Origin: Flavobacteriaceae bacterium
GTDB taxonomy: Bacteria > Bacteroidota > Bacteroidia > Flavobacteriales > Flavobacteriaceae
DNA length: 64,000 nt
Direction of reading: 5' to 3'
NCBI GenBank assembly: GCA_002862805.1
Contig: PKEA01000047.1
Location: 1 to 64,000 of the forward strand
How positions within the stretch are numbered: the first letter of the stretch is position 1; each line of letters opens with the position of its first letter. The position numbers were made by a program, and so were the translations under genes. The notes beneath the pieces are model-generated. The model was not told the DNA's origin, ran no database searches, and was given only the letters and a program-made list of their open reading frames with translations. This document shows positions 61,530 to 64,000 of the stretch, in pieces.

Positions 61530-61955
61530 TTATTTTACAGAACCTTTGATAATAAGAACCTTTGGCGCAGCCCCTTCTTCATTTGTAGTTACAGTAATTG
61601 TTTTGTGAAAATTTCCTGGTGCAGCTGCATTGTAAGTAGCTTCAACTGTTCCTTTTTCTCCTGGTTTAATTGGAGTTTTTGTATAATTTGCAGCAGTACA
61701 ACCACAAGATGGTTTTACATTAGTTAGCAAAACCGTTTCTTTTGATGTATTAGTAAAAGTAAATTCATAAGTTACTGGTTTACCTTTTTCAATATCTCCA
61801 AAATCGTGTGTTTCACTAACCCATTTCATAGAAGAAATAGTTGCAGGTGCTGATTGATTTGTTACAAGAGCTTTTGCTTCTTGTGTTGTTGGAGCTTGAG
61901 CAAAAGACAAAGCCGATATAAATAAGGCTGCAATTGTTACTTTTAATGTTTTCAT
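61530..61955 (-). CDS. Secreted DUF1573 protein
   Basis: A 141-residue exported protein: signal peptide 'MKTLKVTIAALFISALSFAQ', then one DUF1573 domain (ASH/MSP-like Ig fold) with 'ETHDFGDIEKGKPVTYEFTF', the conserved Cys pair 'KPSCGCTAANY', and 'PGEKGTVEATYNAAAPG'. The family is abundant in Bacteroidetes; its biochemical role is unknown. It is a single-gene unit, divergent from the two-component system. Confidence 0.9.
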   Translation of the reverse strand: MKTLKVTIAALFISALSFAQAPTTQEAKALVTNQSAPATISSMKWVSETHDFGDIEKGKPVTYEFTFTNTSKETVLLTNVKPSCGCTAANYTKTPIKPGEKGTVEATYNAAAPGNFHKTITVTTNEEGAAPKVLIIKGSVK

Positions 61956-61990
61956 GATATAATTTTTTGTTTTTTTATAATTTTGATAAG

Positions 61991-61998
61991 CAAATCTA
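61991..61998 (-). promoter_or_regulatory. -7 element of the DUF1573 gene
   Basis: On the minus strand TAGATTTG fits TANNTTTG, 36 bases before the start codon. Confidence 0.45.
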
Positions 61999-62015
61999 AT
62001 AAGTAAATAGTAGTT

Positions 62016-62057
62016 TTGTTGTTAAGCATTCATTAATTGTTGTTAATGACATGTTAA
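62016..62057 (+). promoter_or_regulatory. Helically phased TTAA boxes upstream of the kinase/regulator operon
   Basis: TTAA occurs at 62022, 62033, 62043 and 62054, spaced 11, 10 and 11 bases. Two of the boxes lie in perfect TTGTTGTTAA repeats 21 bases apart. OmpR/PhoB-type regulators bind such same-face direct repeats, so this is a candidate autoregulatory site. Confidence 0.45.
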
Positions 62058-62069
62058 CGGTAAATAAAA

Positions 62070-63338
62070 ATGAAATTAAACAAACTAAATATAGTAATTA
62101 TTATAGGTTTTCTTGCCATTATAGGTACAATGGTAATGCAATTGTTTTTATTAAATCAAGCTTATTTATTTGAAAAAAGAGAAATTGAAGATAAAATTCA
62201 TTCTTCATTACTTAAAGTTGTTTCTAGAATTTATGCTGATAATAATAATGATTTACCACATGTTGATTTTATTAAAAAAACTTCATCAAATTATTACATT
62301 GTTAATGTCCAAAATGTTTTTGAAAACGTAATATTAGAACATTATTTAAAAACTGAATTTGCAAAAGTAAAACTCGACCTTGACTTTGAATATGCCATTT
62401 ACGATTGTGGAACAAACAAAATGGTTTATGGAAATTATATTTCAACGAAAGGAGAATCTGACAATAAGTGCGAAGATTGTTTTACAAAAAACGATGAATT
62501 AATTTATTATTTTGCACTAAGATTTCCAAACTTAAGCGAAAATCTATTCAGTAGTTTATATAAATATTGGGCATATAGTTTTGTTCTTTTTATTGTACTT
62601 ATCATTTATGTTTATTCGGTAATTTTACTCTTAAAGCAAAAACAATACACTGAACTACAAAATGATTTTATTAATAATATGACGCATGAATTTAAAACAC
62701 CGTTAGCTTCAATATTAATAGCTTCAAACTATGCAAAAAAACAAAAAGAAATAATTGAAAATCCTAAACTATCAAAATACATTGAGATTATCATTAATCA
62801 AAGTGCTAAACTAAACGAACATATTGAGAATATTTTAACTGTTGCGAAATCTAGTAATAACTCTATAGAACTTCAAAAAAGTAAAGTGGAAATTCTTAAA
62901 AACTTAGATTTAATTAAAGAAAATATTGAACTCAAGCATCAAAAAGAAGTTGTCTTTAAGATTTTGTTTCAAAAAAATTATTTAATAAATGCCGATGAAT
63001 TTCATTTTTATAATTTATTGTTTAATTTATTAGATAATGCAGCAAAATATTCAATTGAAAAAACAGTTATAGAAATTAATTTTTTTGAAACCGATAAAAA
63101 CTACAACTTAACTATAAGTGATAACGGGCCAGGAATTCCTGAAAAAGACCTACCTTTTGTTTTTGATAAGTTTTACAGGGTTGCTCGAAAAAACAATAAG
63201 GACATTGAAGGGTTTGGAATTGGATTAGCTTATGTTAAAAAAATATGTGAATTACATAACTGGAAAATAAAATTATCAAACAAAAATAATGGTTTGTTAG
63301 CTGTAATTGAAATTCCAAAAAAAGACATTTATGAATAA
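62070..63338 (+). CDS. Membrane sensor histidine kinase
   Basis: A 422-residue two-component sensor. TM1 (about 7-29) and TM2 (about 166-188) enclose a ~135-residue periplasmic sensor domain with Cys113 and a CxxC-like pair ('NKCEDCFTK', 134-137). HisKA has phospho-acceptor His206 in 'INNMTHEFKTPLASIL'. The ATPase domain shows the N-box 'LLDNAAKYSIEK', G1 'SDNGPGIPEKD' and G2 'GFGIGLAYVKKI'. There is no HAMP domain. It overlaps the response-regulator gene by 8 bases. The signal is unknown; the Cys residues hint at redox or metal sensing, which is speculative. Confidence 0.93.
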   Translation: MKLNKLNIVIIIGFLAIIGTMVMQLFLLNQAYLFEKREIEDKIHSSLLKVVSRIYADNNNDLPHVDFIKKTSSNYYIVNVQNVFENVILEHYLKTEFAKVKLDLDFEYAIYDCGTNKMVYGNYISTKGESDNKCEDCFTKNDELIYYFALRFPNLSENLFSSLYKYWAYSFVLFIVLIIYVYSVILLLKQKQYTELQNDFINNMTHEFKTPLASILIASNYAKKQKEIIENPKLSKYIEIIINQSAKLNEHIENILTVAKSSNNSIELQKSKVEILKNLDLIKENIELKHQKEVVFKILFQKNYLINADEFHFYNLLFNLLDNAAKYSIEKTVIEINFFETDKNYNLTISDNGPGIPEKDLPFVFDKFYRVARKNNKDIEGFGIGLAYVKKICELHNWKIKLSNKNNGLLAVIEIPKKDIYE

Positions 63339-64000
63339 GAAAAAGATTTTATATGTTGAAGATGATGAAACTCTAGCTTTTTTAACAGCAGATAATCTAG
63401 AGCAACATTTTGATGTCACCCATTCTAATAACGGAAAAGAAGCTTTTGAATTATTTTGTAATTCTGATTTTGATTTATGTGTATTAGACATTATGTTACC
63501 AGACATGGATGGCTTTGAAATTGTATCAGCAATTAGAAAAAGAAATGAAGAAATTCCAATTATTTTTTTATCAGCAAAAACATTAAAAGAAGATAAAATT
63601 AACGGATTAAAACTTGGCGCAGATGATTATTTAATAAAACCCTATTCAATTGAAGAACTTATTTTAAAAATTGAAATATTCTTAAACAGAAGTCAAAAAA
63701 ACAGTATTGGAACTCATCAAAACTATAATATAGGCTCGTTTATTTTCGAACCTGAGAATTTTTTATTAAAAACGGGAACTAAAAAAATAACACTTACAGA
63801 ACGAGAGACAACACTTCTAAAGCTTTTCTTAGATAATTCTAATAGTGTTTTAAAAAGAGAGAAAATTCTAAATACTTTATGGGGAAATGATGATTACTTT
63901 TCAGGAAGAAGTTTAGATGTTTTTATTTCAAGATTAAGAAAAATATTTAAAGACGAAACCCACGTAAGAATTGAAAACATTCCTCGCGTGGGCTTTAAAC
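63331..64000 (+). CDS. OmpR/PhoB-family response regulator (3' end cut by window)
   Basis: The frame opens with 'MNKKKILYVEDDETLAF' 8 bases inside the kinase gene and is still open at the window end after 223 codons. The receiver domain has Asp11/Asp12, phospho-acceptor Asp53 in 'LCVLDIMLPDMDGFE', Ser81 and Lys103 in 'DDYLIKPYS'. The C-terminal winged helix shows 'LTERETTLLKLFLDN', 'VLKREKILNTLWG' and 'SLDVFISRLRKIF', so it binds DNA as an OmpR-type regulator. Only the last few residues are missing. Confidence 0.93.
   Translation, partial: MNKKKILYVEDDETLAFLTADNLEQHFDVTHSNNGKEAFELFCNSDFDLCVLDIMLPDMDGFEIVSAIRKRNEEIPIIFLSAKTLKEDKINGLKLGADDYLIKPYSIEELILKIEIFLNRSQKNSIGTHQNYNIGSFIFEPENFLLKTGTKKITLTERETTLLKLFLDNSNSVLKREKILNTLWGNDDYFSGRSLDVFISRLRKIFKDETHVRIENIPRVGFK

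Noticed and set aside
1-64000. tRNA, rRNA, prophage, integron or classical insertion sequence
   Set aside because: No cloverleaf, conserved rRNA segment, integrase, transposase or phage gene was recognised anywhere in the window.

Overview
The window is a stretch of AT-rich chromosome from a member of the Flavobacteriaceae, most likely Flavobacterium or a close relative. The evidence is direct: secreted proteins with type IX secretion system (T9SS) C-terminal domains of both type A and type B, a gldH gliding-motility gene, PorP/SprF and PorE-like envelope proteins, a MurF-Alr fusion, almost no Shine-Dalgarno sequences, and several promoters with the Bacteroidetes -7 element TANNTTTG. No rRNA, tRNA, prophage, CRISPR array or classical insertion sequence was seen. 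The gene order is dense and mostly housekeeping, and no gene-free stretch exceeds about 230 bases.

Layout. 1-2.9 kb: the 3' part of a type B T9SS adhesin, a crotonase-family protein and a 57-residue membrane peptide. 2.9-13.1 kb: a 2OG-Fe(II) oxygenase, queD, then a minus-strand surface module made of a 2044-residue type B adhesin, its PorP/SprF partner and a PorE-like OmpA protein. 13.2-19.6 kb: lpxH, recJ with an MFS exporter, a GIY-YIG nuclease gene bracketed by inverted palindromic repeats, an OsmC protein, rsmI and a Glu-rich protein. 19.8-29.3 kb, plus strand: tdk, murF-alr, mscL, asd, a small His/Cys-rich exported protein, a TonB-dependent receptor and a prolyl oligopeptidase. 29.3-35.3 kb, minus strand: an AIM24-like protein, then an apparent operon of two SLC1-type symporters, a DedA protein, an FAD oxidoreductase and mtgA. 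35.4-39.9 kb: an S9 peptidase, an HExxH protein, trpS, a candidate structured RNA and plsC. 40-42.7 kb, minus strand: a lipoprotein, an ECF sigma factor and an unusual protein joining an anti-sigma-like N-terminus to an outer-membrane barrel. 42.8-52.3 kb: recA, a trhO-trhP-ferredoxin operon, ricT, gldH, PBP1A and scoAB. 52.5-64 kb: a large M4 metalloprotease, class I fumarase, a SpmA/SpmB-like membrane protein, a PolB-like exonuclease, a serine hydrolase, ogt, a DUF1573 protein and a two-component system cut by the window end.

The themes that join the genes are envelope building (lpxH, murF-alr, mtgA, PBP1A, plsC), surface secretion and gliding (adhesins, SprF, PorE, gldH, T9SS protease), and protein or peptide use (two S9 peptidases, M4 protease, amino-acid symporters).

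Four observations stand out. (1) TrhO and TrhP, the O2-dependent and O2-independent tRNA U34 hydroxylation enzymes, lie in one operon with a ferredoxin and end in the same 85-residue domain. (2) A solo GIY-YIG gene sits between inverted copies of a ~29-bp palindrome; a further exact copy lies 12 kb away. (3) An ECF sigma factor is translationally coupled to a protein that appears to span the whole envelope. (4) A promoter-structure-terminator unit between trpS and plsC looks like a small RNA gene.
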